From: Schistocerca nitens
Lineage: Eukaryota; Arthropoda; Insecta; Orthoptera; Acrididae
Reading direction: 5' to 3'
Length of the DNA: 64,000 nt
Assembly (NCBI RefSeq): GCF_023898315.1
Contig: NC_064619.1
Location: 477,441,376-477,505,375, forward strand
Part shown: positions 11,750 through 24,000 of the stretch, piece after piece
Numbering within the stretch: the first letter of the stretch is position 1
Layout: every line of letters begins with the position of its first letter
Notes under the pieces: generated by a model
What the model was told of the DNA's origin: nothing
What the model saw: the letters and a program-made list of their open reading frames with translations, nothing else
Databases searched by the model: none
Program-made: the position numbers and the translations under genes

Positions 11750-14050
11750 TAACAACATATCATGTTGTTTGTTCATTCCGCTCAAACACGTCTGTATTTA
11801 CTTTCTTTATTTGATTCCACATGTTCCACAATATCTCAGCAAACTTCTTCCTTGACTCCTCATTTTTCTCAACTTCAGGCTTAAGTACTTCGAAAGGTGA
11901 TGACATCTTCCTACCATATACTATCTCACAAGGTGAGAGCCCAATACTGTTGTGCATTTCTACACAACTATAGCATATAGCAGATAAATGTCCCAGTCGT
12001 CATGATGAAGATTCCCACAATAACTTAACATTTTGCCAATCGTATAATGAATGTGTTCTGTTCTTCCATTCAATAGAGAGTGTAAGGGACTAGTTCTTCA
12101 TTCCTGGATTCGCAAAAGATGCTGCAGCTACTTAAGCAGCTTAGACATTAAGTAGGTGCCCATAATTATAATGTTTGGAACACCATTCACTATTACCTGT
12201 ACCACTGTACTTGCTTGTTGATTTGGAATTGCAACCACTACACTGTAACCTGAAAAATGGACCTGATGCTCAACATGTACTGGTTAGCCACTGGTGCTGT
12301 GTCGAATGGAGCGAGAATGTCCATATCCACAATTCAAATAGCTTGGATGCCTCTGATAGTCTTTGCAGCAGTATTCGTTGATGACTGAGAACGATTAGTT
12401 GTGTTCATGATATCCAGTTCTTTACATAATGGTCAATGTCTGTCCTCCTCACCCTCCATCACTATTGTTCAGCTATTCGATGATCAGTAGTCCTTCACCA
12501 TCTATGACCTGCTAGTATGTGATCATGCACTTCCTTCAGCACTTTGTCGCTCATAGCTGCTAGTACCACTATGCAGAGCTTGAACTTTTACATCCTATAC
12601 AGTAGCCATTCATGCATAGCAAACTGAAGCTGTGTCCTAAATAATTAGCTGTTTGTGTCAACAGTCTGTGTGTCTTGCCACTGTGTAGGGTTTCTACAAG
12701 TACTTGTATAACCCCAATCTTTCTGCTTAACCCATAGAATTGCTACTATGTTTCCTGCCAGGTTTGTATAATAACTTGTAATCAGTTTCACTTACTTTTA
12801 AAGTCCAACGACTTAATCTGCTCAAATGATCCTTCAGGCCTAATAACTATTTTAATGCCACATGCTCTATTATGACTTTCAATTTCCTACCATACAGGTA
12901 ACAGAAAAAATAGGTAACACCATATATGACACTCAACATCTCTTTCGTTGTGGATGAGTTATTCCATTTGGCTTTATTTAACTGTCTACGATGTTCGTTG
13001 CCATTCAGATCCTAACTTAGACTACGTCCTATCGCCTGATTGCTTGCTTCACAGGATAGGATAAATTCTTTCTCATAATTTAGAAATATTGTTAGCATCT
13101 CATTCAGCTCTTCGAATACAGTTTGGCAGTTAGTTCTCCAATGGAATTTTCCAACTTTTTAAACAAATGAATTAATGGTCTAGCGACATAGCCCTAAAAT
13201 GACTGCAGTTGCTTCGCAGTTTGTGGCAGTAAGAAATCATCGATAACAAATACCAACTTCGGGTCAGTTTTTCCGCCACCTTTGCCAATGACGCGACATA
13301 GACAGTTTACCCCTTTGGACGCAAAGTGACACTTTTCAATACTTGATGTTAAGTGTACTAAATGCAACCTCTAAAATGCTTCCTCCAACTGTTGGGTGTG
13401 CTCCTTCAGATCTTTAAAAATCACTGTAATATTGTCTAAATAGAGCATACACTGACGGAGTATAACTTCTCCTAGTAAGTTCTGGAACATGGGTGGCACA
13501 TTCCTAATCCCATATGGAATCTGTCAATATGGGTGGTGTCCCCATGACATGATTAATGCAGCTTTTGGCCGGTCTTATGGAACCACTTCCAACTGGTGAT
13601 ACCCATCATGGAGAAGTAATTGCATTGACTCAGGTTGTCCAGCGTTTCATTATATTTGGTGTAGGACTTGCGACCATCACCATTCTTGCATTCAGATACT
13701 GGTAATCACAACAGAACATATACATCTTCATCCTGTCTAATTACTTTTTGAGTATGTTGACAATGGGTGCTCCCCATGGACTATCAGTCTCCCCAATATC
13801 GCCAATATTCAACTGTTGATTGATGAATTTCTCCATTACAGGTTGCAAGTGCTGAGGTATTCCGTATAGCTTCTTGTAGACAGGGGGTTATCTCCTTTTG
13901 GGATCTTATGTCATATTTCAGGTGTCCCTGGTAATTGTCCTCTTAGACTGACCAACTGCACAAATGGTATTAATAGAACTTCCATAGCTGACCTATCTTT
14001 CCCTTTTAAATGTTGTACTTTTTCTCATAACGCAGGTGCATTGAGGTTTG
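11750..14050 (-). pseudogene. Ty3/Gypsy pol remnant (reverse transcriptase to integrase)
   Basis: From the high-coordinate side, the minus strand gives an RT-like stretch near 13.2-13.9 kb, including a PYGIRNVPPMFQNLLGEV-like segment and a YLD-containing catalytic loop followed by KDLKEHTQQL. Farther on (11760-11957) lies an integrase C-terminal segment reading HNSIGLSPCEIVYGRK. Order and spacing match Ty3/Gypsy pol. It is broken in many places. Confidence 0.7.
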
Positions 14051-14237
14051 CTTGCAGCAAAGGTCTCCACTCGACCTACTTACTCCTTAACTGGTCAGGC
14101 TACAGTCGTTGTAGAACCTTGGCCTCCCTTGTCATCTGACTCTCTGTCCATTGCTTTTCTCCTCGAATTCTTGACTCCCACTGCTTTGAGATCCTCCTAC
14201 ATATCTTCAAACCACCTCTACATCATACTGATGTACA

Positions 14238-15200
14238 CAGAATCACTCCATGGATCCAGTGTGGATGAGACATCTCACTGCAGCAGCAGCATCTGCCCTC
14301 TTGAGCAGCAGTGGGCAGCAAGGAGTTTACATGCACAAGTGATGGCAGCTAGGTAGCTCCCTGGTCCTGGGCTCAAACCATAGACCACCAGAGCAGGAGG
14401 CTGAGATTGGTTGAGGCTAGCCCCAGCTATCTGAGCAATTGGATGGTACTAAGTGCACAGCACTGGACTCAGCACTAATAGCAGGCTCGCAGCTACCAGC
14501 AGCAGAGTCCAGCAATGATGACTTGTTGATTCATTTAAACTGACAGACCATTAGAGGTTCCCCCTCAGAGCTGGTGGCTGGAGACTGTAATGCCACTCTC
14601 TAGAAATGAGAAGTATTTCTAGGGGCTGGGTTCATCCTTGGTCCGCCAAAGCATCGGCAGGGCCACTTTACGGCATAGGCGACGCAGGCCAAAGCTTTGA
14701 GCACGAAGCTGTCAGAAGCGCCAGAGGTGCACAACTGTACAGTTTCTACATAGGATGCATCACAATTAGTTACAGCCGCTTGGGGCTCTAAAGTGGGTGG
14801 TGTTCAAGAGGCGCCCAAATGCAAGATTTGTACACAGTGCATACCACAATTAATAGCGAAAACTGATATGGGCGAATGTGTATGACATAGATTATGGGGA
14901 GGGGGGGAGGAGGAAGGTGGGCACCAAATGATATTTCACTTGTGTGTGGAAATATGTCCTCAAACCAGCCATGAGAATCACTTCCTACCCTGTAAGTCAC
15001 AATAGAGCCTTATCCTGGAAGTAAAACAATCGGGTCACCTTTGCCACACCAACTTTGCCTTTCTGCTGCCTGAATGCTATTACACCTCTGGTCTCTCCAC
15101 CTGAGCAAAGCATATGGTAACCTCCTTGATGCCTTCAGGATTGTACTTACAACATCAGCAATTAGCTCCTGTTGTACCTTCGCCTGACCAGCCCAGGTTG
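14238..15200 (-). repeat. LTR-like repeat, copy 2 (5' side of the Gypsy fossil)
   Basis: It is a partner of 7220-7830. Relative to copy 1 it carries an extra block of about 355 bp (roughly 14640-14995) that has no counterpart there and is probably a later insertion. A G-run lies inside that block. Confidence 0.55.
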
Positions 15201-15559
15201 ACCCACTTCCACAGCTTCTTGCATTAGCTGTGGGCAGTGTCTCATTAATGTTACCCAGCCATCCCAAGTAAATTAATTTTGGCGTAACAAAGATTTAGCT
15301 TATTGTAGTATAGGAAACTGATGTCATCTGCTTCGACCAATTCAAAAAAAAAATATTTTAGTTGTTTGCACTGAAACGAAGCTGTCCCTGTCAAAGCTTG
15401 TTTTACTAGCTAAGTCTGTCGGCATCTAGAACCTATTATGGTTGCTGGAAACGTTGTAAATCTTTCTCACATAATAACAACAGCCTCTAACAACATTTTG
15501 TTAATTTGTGCATTACACATGTTATATCTACATAAGAATCGATCGACCTTAGAATTGTT

Positions 15560-17000
15560 TTGTAAGACATTTATTCTGTAGATGGTTTCAATTTTCTTAA
15601 ATTTTCCAATGAACTGCAGCCTGGCACCTGCTTCTGTAAAATTCTTTTGTCTGATTGTTTCATGTTTGGTCCATCTGGACGGTTATTTACAGGCTTTTTA
15701 TGGCTGTTTCCAGTGATTTTTCACCCGTAGTGTAACCGAACATTAACGGTTCTCTTTTTTGCTGGTTTAAATGCAATATGTTACATTTATTAAAGTTCAA
15801 TGTTAATTTCCCGTCTCTACACCAGACATAGATCCTCTACAAGACTTCCTGCAATTCGCTATAGCCCTCCAACATTACAACTTCCCTATAGGCAACAGCG
15901 TCTTCTGCAAAAAGCCTCGTGAAGCTACCGAAATTATCTATTCTAGATCATTTACATGCTTTGTAAATGGTAATGGCTCTATAACAATCCCTTGGAGTAC
16001 TCTCAGAGTTATAACACAGCATTGAGATATTCCTGCAGTCACTTTTAGAGCTGTCTATTTTCTTCTGTTAAGACGAATATGTTGAGTTCTGTCTTGTAGG
16101 AAGTTCTGAATCAAGTTACCAATCTATTTGAATACTCGATAAAGCCATATTTTGCTTACTAAGCTACAATGCAGCTGTATTGAGTGCCTTCCGGAAATCG
16201 AGGCCCAGGACATTGCCCTGACCGCCATTATTCATGTTGCTTTGGATTTCATGAACGAACAGCAAGATTTGTGTTTAAGGAAACCATGTTGATTTTTATA
16301 GAGAAGATTTTTATTCTCGAGAAACACTGTAACACATGAGCACAGAAATTGTTCCCTAACTCTACAACAAACTGACAGCAGCCCTACAGGCATGCAGTAA
16401 TGCTCAACTGTCCAGCAAGCTTACTTGAAAAGGAAAATGACTTGCGATATCTGCCGACTGCTTCATATCCGTCATTGTTCCAGAAACCTATGATACAGGG
16501 CGGCTAGATGGGGAGCCAGTTCTTTCACATTGCCTCAGTAGACTCTCACAGGTATCTCGTCTAGTCCAGATGGATTCCCACTATTGAGCGATTTTAGTTA
16601 ATTTTCTGTTGCATTATTACTTATTTAAATATCCACCATATCGGTATACTTGCGATGTTTAGAGGAAAGAACCACATTTCGATCTTCTACAGTGCAAGAA
16701 GTTCAGAATACCATATTAAGTATTTCAGCCTGTTCTCTGACATCTTTAGTTTCGGTGAAACTATTATCATTGAGTAGCTGAAGAAATGATTTCCATCGAT
16801 TTCCTATCTTTACATGAAATCTTCTAAGGATTTTTAGTCACATCAGTTTGAAAAAATTTACTTTAGAATTTAGTGAATGCTTCTAACTTTGCTCTCTGTA
16901 AGCTCATTTTAACTTCCATTCAACTTTTGTTTGTCTACTAGACTTGAACTTAAAAATAGATTATGAAGCTCTCATTATGTACATAGTAGCATTCTAATAT
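15560..17000 (-). pseudogene. decayed LINE reverse transcriptase, minus strand (CR1/L2 or Jockey-like)
   Basis: The minus strand gives LLFVHEIQSNMNNGGQGN then VLGLDFRKALNTA (near 16182-16255), the RT motif A region. Farther downstream it gives RVLQGIVIEPLPF (near 15960-16010), a decayed form of the G-V-P-Q-G motif B. Both occur in the correct order for a non-LTR RT. There is no long open frame; the motif A residues expected as F-D read L-N here. The clade cannot be settled from the pieces. Confidence 0.65.
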
Positions 17001-17517
17001 AGCAGTTGTACAGCAGTGCATGTTTACCATTTCACAGAACCTGACTTGGCTCATTGTAGTTTCAGCCACCTTTCTCTTTCTAATACTTTGTGGTTATTAT
17101 TACTTTAAATAACTGATACTAATACTGTGACCTTTCCTTGAATGCTCCTGCGATCTAGTAACTCCACATTAATATTTAACGTTTGTATCTGCAAGAGTAA
17201 AAGTTCTCCTCTGATGGTTTCTGGCTTATCTATCTTTGTTTTTGTCAGGCAGTTCTTCTTTGACAATAAGGAGAGGTTCATGTAAGCTAAAGAAACCCTA
17301 CGTACTCTCCTAACCAAATAACTACTTCCTGTGTGCTATGAACGTCTGATCTATTGAGGGCGCACTACAATTCCTCATCTAAGATCAGAGGTCGAGAAAT
17401 TCGCATCTGAGGTCGATATAGAATCATCTGAGCCTCAAGTTTAGACTTTCCACTTGGTCGAAATCAAAGGACCATGATCGTTTCTGGGTACTGCAACCCA
17501 TGTGTATTATGTGATAC
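17001..17517. other. non-coding DNA, nothing recognised
   Basis: A short spacer between the decayed LINE and the Tc1-like element. No feature was seen. Confidence 0.4.
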
Positions 17518-17639
17518 TACACTACTGGCCATTAAAATTGCTACACCAAGAAGAAATGCAGATGATAAACGGGTAATCATTGGACAGATATATTATACTA
17601 GAACTGACATGTGATTACATTTTCAAGCAATTTGGGTGC

Positions 17640-18115
17640 ATAGGTCCTGAGAAATCAGTTTTCAGAATAACCACCTCTGGCCTTAATAACGGCCTTGATA
17701 CGCCTGGGCATTAAGTCAAACAGAGCTTGGATGACGTGTACAGGTACAGCTGCCCATGCAGCTTCAACACGATACCACAATTCACCAAGAGTAGTGACTG
17801 GGGTATGGTGACGAGCCAGTTGCTCCGCCACCATTGACCAGTCGTTTTAAGTCGGTGAGATCTGGAGAATGTGCTGGCCAGGGCATCAGTCGAACATTTT
17901 CTGTATCCAGAAAGTCCGTACAGGACCTGCCACATGCGGTCGTGCATTATCCTGCTGAAATGTAGGGTTTCACAAGGATTGAATGAAGGGTAGAGCCACA
18001 GGTCATAACATATCTGAAATGTAACATCCACTGTTCGAAGTGCCGTCAGTGTGAACAAGAGGTGGCCGAGACGTGTGACCAATGGCACCCCATAGCATCA
18101 CGCCAGGTGATACGC
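17640..18115 (-). pseudogene. Tc1-like transposase, C-terminal part
   Basis: It continues the frame above. It reads PGVMLWGAIGHTSRP, then NPTFQQDNARPHVAG with the second catalytic aspartate, a SP(D)LSP-like stretch where the DD34E glutamate should be, and LFDLMPRRIKAVIKARGG at the end. Several frame changes and stops lie within it; for example, the glutamate position reads as a stop in SPT-stop-NDW. This copy cannot make transposase. Confidence 0.8.
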
Positions 18116-18691
18116 CAGTATGGAGATGACGAATACACATTTCCAATGTGCGTTCACGCGATGTCGCCAAACATGGATGCAACCATCGTGATGATGTAAA
18201 CAGAACCTGGATTCATCCGAAAAAATGACGTTTTGCCATTCGTGCACCCAGGTTCGTCGTTGAGTACACCATCTCAGGCGCTCCTGTCTGTGATGCAGCG
18301 TCAAGGGTAACCGCAGCCATGGTCTCTGAGCCGATAGTCCATGCTGCTGAAAACGTCGAACTGTTCGTGCAGATGGTTGTTGTCTTGCAAACGTCCCCAT
18401 CTGTTGTCTCAGGGATCGAGACGTGGCTGCATGATCCGTTACAGCCATGCGGATAAGATGCCTGTTATCTCGACTGCTAATGATACGAGGGCGTTGGGAT
18501 CCAGCATGGCGTTCCGTAGTACCCTCCTGAACCCACCGATTCCATATTCCGCTAACAGTCATTGGATCTCGACCAACGCGAGCAGCAGTGTCGCGATAAG
18601 ATAAACCGCAATCGCGATAGACTACAATCCGACCTTTATCAAAGTCGGAAACGTGATGGTACGCATTTCTCCTCCTTACACGAGGCATCAC
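18098..18691 (-). pseudogene. Tc1-like transposase, N-terminal two thirds
   Basis: 197 codons starting MMPRVRRRNAYHHVSDFDKG. There is a paired-type helix-turn-helix DNA-binding region (DKGRIVVYRDCGLSYRDTA and VSGIWNRWVQEG), an AT-hook-like basic stretch, and the first catalytic aspartate in VIFSDESRF. The frame ends at 18098, shortly after WRHRVNAHW. The rest of the protein continues at 17640-18115 in other frames. A full protein would be about 340 residues. Confidence 0.85.
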
Positions 18692-18914
18692 AACAGCGTT
18701 TCATCAGGAAACGCCGGTCAACTGCTGTTTGTGTATGAGAAATCGGTTGGAAACTTTCCTCATATCAGCACGTTTTAGGTGTCACCACCGGCGCCAACCT
18801 TGTGTGAATGCACTGAAACGCTATGCACATCACAGCATATTCTTCCTGTCAGTTAAATTTGCGTCTGTAGCACGTCATCTTCGTTTTGTAGCAATTTTAA
18901 TGGTCAGTAGTGTA

Positions 18915-19133
18915 GTACTATCTAGAGACTTCAATATGCCATAGTTATTTGTGTGTGTGTGTATGTCGTTTTTTCGAATATCTGTTAGTTATTTATTTTC
19001 TGAACACTTTAGTTTGTGTCATCTCTCAGATTAATATCCAACATGTGCAGTAACGTATTTTTAAATGCAATTTTTTGATATATATGTTGGTTATATATTT
19101 CGTGAACCCCATAGTATGTATCTGCTCTCAGAT
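18915..19133. other. short AT-rich spacer
   Basis: Contains a short GT repeat near 18953-18962 and nothing else that I can identify. Confidence 0.4.
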
Positions 19134-20082
19134 TAAAAGCCGATTCACGCTACACATCAACGAAGTGGAATGGAACATCAGGTTTCATCATCGTTAAATG
19201 CTGGGAAATTCACACTAGACAGAACATCAGAATGACGTCAATTCGCTTAGCCCAGTACCTAACATTGAAAGTAAGCTATGAAATACAATCAGTGATACTA
19301 AAAGTCTGAGACCTGTATCAAAATCAAGAAACTAGCTAAGGTGACATACATTAATAGCCCAATCAAAATTAATAATGATTGTGCTTGGTTAGTTTTGTAT
19401 GGTAAGTTGTTAAGAAGTGAAACATTTCAAAACATCGACATTTACATGCTACAAAAATATATGACTACAAAAACATGAAACAATTTTTGTAAGGCAATAG
19501 ATAGACCCTGTTTACCTTATCAACTGTATTTTCCACCTACATAGCAGATAACGCCAGAAACAACTGTATTTTTTACATTAGATTTACCTTATCCATAGTG
19601 TTTTCCACCTACATAGCAGATAACGCCAGAAACAACTGTATTTTTTACATTAGAGCCGAATTTTTCAAAAATAAAGTTTATTCTATGAAAACTACTTCAT
19701 CAGTATGTGTTGTTATTTATAATCAGGCTAGGCGTTGGCTCTGTTCATTTATTAAGAAACCTAAATCATTTTTCGGTTTCTGATATCTCACTTCTCTGTT
19801 GGAAGAACATTCAGATAGCCGAGTCATGAAACGTTTGCAAAGTGTCGTGAAAACAAAGCAAAATAATAAAATAAAAACTAACAAGACGAAAAAGCATGAA
19901 ATCCGATATTTGTCTCCAATGTCAGCATCAGTACTTCCCTCGTGAGAAACACTGACCATGATGTCCGGTTCCCTTGTGTACATTTACACCCTGTGTGAAT
20001 ACTGCCATTTGAAATGCGTTATGGAATGTTTTGACATTTCGCACCATCTCCTCCCATTCAATCAAGTGTGAATCGACCTTTA
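19134..20082. mobile_element. non-autonomous DNA element with imperfect TIRs
   Basis: The left end TAAAAGCCGATTCACGCT (19134) and the reverse complement of the right end TAAAGGTCGATTCACACT (20065-20082) match at 15 of 18 positions. ATTCACAC-like motifs repeat just inside both ends, as in transposase-binding subterminal repeats. The 949 bp hold no recognisable transposase. No clean target-site duplication was found, so the superfamily is open. Confidence 0.55.
19511..19655. repeat. tandem duplication, 72-bp unit, two copies
   Basis: TTTACCTTAT at 19511 recurs at 19583, and the block from TTTTCCACCTACATAGCAGA at 19529 recurs at 19601. The copies are nearly identical, so the duplication is recent relative to the element that carries it. 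Confidence 0.9.
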
Positions 20083-20885
20083 TTTGCATTATGTGATGCT
20101 ATACAGTACCTCTTAAATGTTATCATTACAGCAGTCCCTATCATTAACCATCATACCACCCACTCTGATTCGTCTAAGAACATGATGTACTTTCTGTCTC
20201 AAGGACCAATAAAAATAGTATATTTAAAATAATATGTTATTCACAATGATTTGCAATACATAGCATTTTACAACACTTAATGTTACCTATTATATAATGA
20301 TTTCCAATAGGAGAGTTTAAAAATTCAATTTGGTGACATACAATTACCATTGATTGTTCAGGTGTGAGGTAAGTTCGCTTTTTCTTGATATGCTTTATAA
20401 AATTTGTCATTAACAAGGGGAAAAAGTCTTTAGCTCACTGTTTACTCATGTATTCTGCCAGACTGTAGAATTCTTTTTTCTATTAAAACGTTTTTAGGGT
20501 TACAAGAAAAATCTTGTCATGTCCGTATTGTAAAACGACCTTTGCACAAAAAATTATTGATAATGACATTTTACGAAGTTCAGCTCTCAGCCAGTTACTT
20601 TCTTTGTTTAGAGGATCAACATCAACATTTGAAAATGAGAAATAGTACATTTTATCATCCTGCGATGTTTCCATTTCTGTTTTTGATATTTGGTCTCCCA
20701 AGACAGTAATTGCTGATGACATCATTAGCTTTTTTGTCATAATTACGTAGGCCACGAATTCGCGTTATCGCTTCCCATTTTTGTCCAATATTTTCTTTCT
20801 AGATTTCGTTCCGACACAGATTTATTTAATCAGTGATCCAAATATCGTACATTCAGTTCCAGTACTCAGCAGAAACTGTAGATCG
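20083..20885. other. upstream flank of Dlic, no gene recognised
   Basis: AT-rich. A 90-codon minus-strand open frame (20483-20755) has no domain that I know and is not called as a gene. Confidence 0.4.
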
Positions 20886-21007
20886 GCAGTTATTCTCACC
20901 TTTTGTAGCATGTGACTCAGCTCCGCTTTTGTTGCTGGTCACGTAACAGGGAGTGGGAGAAGTGTCGTTGCTGCCAGTGTACTGTCAAAGTATCTTTGCT
21001 GTCAATC
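20886..21007 (+). promoter_or_regulatory. Dlic: 5' leader and probable core promoter of Dlic
   Basis: The 120 bp before the start codon are less AT-rich than the flanks and show no TATA box. The reading frame of exon 1 stays open upstream to a TAG at 20906-20908 without another ATG, so ATG 21008 is the only start in this frame. The transcription start is not visible. This is a placement by position, not by a recognised motif. Confidence 0.4.
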
Positions 21008-21090
21008 ATGGCGCCGATTGGTGAGAGTGTTGAAGTGAATGGGTTTATCGTCAAAAAGAAGGAAGAAACTGACAGTGAAGAGAACTTATG
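21008..21090 (+). CDS. Dlic: Dlic exon 1 (start codon exon)
   Basis: Encodes [20 protein letters not shown] onward to ENL plus two bases of the tryptophan codon (27 codons, phase 2). The donor is TATG|GTATAT. The segment is acidic and poorly conserved, as at the N-terminus of this family; the family match begins with NLW at its end. The start is chosen because no other in-frame ATG lies upstream before a stop. Confidence 0.85.
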
Positions 21091-24000
21091 GTATATAGGT
21101 TTCATTACGTATTTGTACATCCCTACGGTTCAGATTTTCGCATAAACTGTTGTTGTGTGTATCGCGTGGTGTTCTTCTGCTGCAAGCTGACAATTAACCT
21201 TGTTGATTAGTATAACATACACAAATCAATTCCAAATTTCTTCCCAGCAGCACGCAGACGGTTTATACGTGTATTTATTTGATGATACTTGAAAAGGAAT
21301 GTTTGTTCTAAGTGTATATTACTGTGCTTGTAGGTCTGCGATACTAGCCGAAGTTCAAACGAGAGGAAACACCAAACTCCCCTCCTGTAAATCAGTTTTG
21401 GTACTTGGTAAGTTTCATGGCAACGTTTTGGCTTTGTTTATATACTGTGTTTGGCATATACCATTGAACACGTTTGTTAGTTACATAGTGAAGCATTGTG
21501 AACCACTTGTCAAGAACTACAGAGCCCAATAAGACACCTACATGTTTGACATGTTGGATTTATGGTTATTCACGTTAGGGATGAGAGTCGTGTACTGTAA
21601 CTTCCTACTGTAGATAGTGTTTGAAAGAAGTAAACATGGTTGTCAGTGACATCGTTGTGCAGCTCTGAATTGCGTTGGTAAATTACGATGTGTGTTTATT
21701 GATGCAATCACATTTCGTTGTAGATGACAGTATTTGATGGGAGGTCTTGATTGATTCATGTGACATGATCTTGGAGTTTGATGGCATTATGCCATAATAG
21801 GGAAAATTGGATTTGAACAGTTATCCATAAAACTTTATATTTTGAAATACACATTGTATAAAGTAGGGGGATTTATATTGCCAGAAGTTAACAGGTAGTA
21901 TCACTATAATATTTCCTGGAGCAGTGTTGCAGGTATTAACTATCAGCTCAAGTTCAGGTAAATAATCTATTAGCTTAAGTTCTTATCTAACTATAGCTTT
22001 CAGCATGACTACTTCCAGCACTTTTATTTGTGTATTTAGTGTGTTTCTTTGTTTCTATTATGAGGTTCTATCACGTTTTTTGAATGGATCAAACTTTTAG
22101 ATTATCGGAGACAAAAACTGCAGAACTGCTTATGAAGTGTACATAAGTAATAGCACTAAATACACATGAAATTTGTAATTTGTCAAGGGGACTTGGGACA
22201 CACACACACACCCACACACACACACACACCATATTAAAATAACAAAGTTGTATGGTATTTTATTAAACTTTTAGGGTATTTTGTGTGTGACTATGCTGTT
22301 CAGCTATTGTTAATGATCATAAACTTACATAACATATTCATGAGTTAGTCAGTAGTCAGAAATAAGTTATACATCATAGGAATGATTGTTTCTTATGTTG
22401 ATAATCAAAACGTTAAGAAAATTTAAGTGTGAAATGGGTGGCAAACAGTGTTATAATTTACAACAACAATGGAAATTAACGGATGAAATAATATGTAAAA
22501 TAAAGGAAAGGCAAACACTTGCCTGTAGCTGACCGATCTGTGATGCACAGAAACACTTGACGGAATACAATATTTACACTATCTTTTGAGCTGTTGCTCC
22601 TTCTTTAGCAAAAGTTTACACATACACCCAAATGCTCATACTGGTGGCCACAGTGAGAGCGACTGTTGATTATTGATAGCAGTTGCCAGGGTAGGTGGAG
22701 GTGGAGATGGGGTAGAGAAGGATATGTGAGGGGTAGGTGGTAATGGGATGGTGTGAAGCAGGTCTTTCAATAGACGAATCAGCGGCTGCACAACAAGATG
22801 AGGAGAGTTCACAGGGCAGAGCATGTAGATTGTGGGAAGGGGGGTGGGGTGGAAAGAGATGGGAGGATAGGAGAGAAGGATGGAGATAGGGAGGGAAGAG
22901 AGGAAGGGATAGGAGGACACAGTACACAATCTGAATGTGGAAGGAGGGTATGGGGACAGATTAGAGAAGGGAAAAGGAAAGGTGAAGAAACGGCAAACAG
23001 ATCAGTTGAGGTTTAGGCTAGGAGGATTGAAAGAGTGCAAGGCATGCTGGAGCAACAATTCCAACCTGCTTAGTTGAGAGAGACTTTGCTTAAATGGAGT
23101 ATCCAAAAGCAGCTGTTGAAGCCATTAGTGTTTGGTAAGCAACATGTTCAGCAAATAGTCAGGCTTGCATTTTTCCACAGTTTGGTGGTGACCATTCATG
23201 TGAATAGATAGTTACGTGTCATGCCCACATAGTGCTGCACAGTAATTGCAGCATAGCTTATATGTCACATGGCTGCTTTCACATGTGACCCTGCATTTTA
23301 TAGGGTACAAAATGCATGTGACTATACTGCAGTTGGTGTTGGTCAGGGGGTGTATGAGACACGTCTTGCACCTGGATCAGTCATAATAGAATGATCCATG
23401 GAGTGCAGAATTGGGAGCAGGATTGGAATAGGGATGAACAAGGATATTCTATATGTTGGGTAAATGGTAGAACAGTACTTTGGGTTATGCGGGGGACTTT
23501 GGGTAGAATCTCTCTTACCTCACAGCATAAGACATAATCAAAGCCTAAGTGAAGGATATGGTTGAGCTTTTCAAGGCTAGGGTGCTAGTGTGTGATTAAA
23601 GTAGTGCTGTTTGATGGCTGCTTTACTGTTGTCAGAGGAGGAGATTGTATCGGAGACCTGTTTGGATGAGCTGGATAGGATAGTGTTTCCCAGTAAAGGC
23701 TCTGGTCAGGTTATCAGTGTATTTCTACAACTCTTGCTGTGAAGTGATTTTGAGATTAGATATTGAGGTTATGGAGGAAAGAGCAAAGGTTGGTCCTGCC
23801 ATGAGCTGAAAATGTCATCAATGAATCTGAACCAGACAAGGGTTGTTTAGGTGTTGACTGGATAGGTAGGATTCCTCCTGATGGCCCATAACTAAATTGG
23901 TGTAGGATGATGCCACACAAGTATTTGTTTATTGATTTGGCATTTGAAAGTGAAATAATTGAGTCAGGATTGGTTGGCTAGGAGGAGCAGGAAAGAGGTG

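Larger units (their letters stand above)
7220..15200 (-). mobile_element. broken Ty3/Gypsy-type LTR retrotransposon fossil
   Basis: Two diverged direct repeats (7220-7830 and 14238-15200) bracket a region whose minus strand carries reverse-transcriptase and integrase remnants in the order expected for Ty3/Gypsy. The gag part is not recognisable, and the region 7.9-9.8 kb is occupied by Penelope-like pieces. The element is old. It is broken in many places and has no long open frame. Ends are approximate because the LTR-like repeats are diverged. Confidence 0.55.
17520..18912 (-). mobile_element. Tc1-like DNA transposon, complete ends
   Basis: This 1,393-bp element has inverted ends CACTACTGGCCATTAAAATT (left) and CACTACTGACCATTAAAATT (right, reverse complement). 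TA dinucleotides flank it (17518-17519 and 18913-18914), the Tc1/mariner target duplication. The transposase lies on the minus strand and is broken. This is a separate family from the nested Tc1 at 32637-54360. Confidence 0.9.

Noticed and set aside
20483-20755. 90-codon minus-strand frame just upstream of Dlic, possible divergent gene
   Set aside because: No recognisable domain, no sign of splice partners, and the length is within chance for AT-rich DNA.
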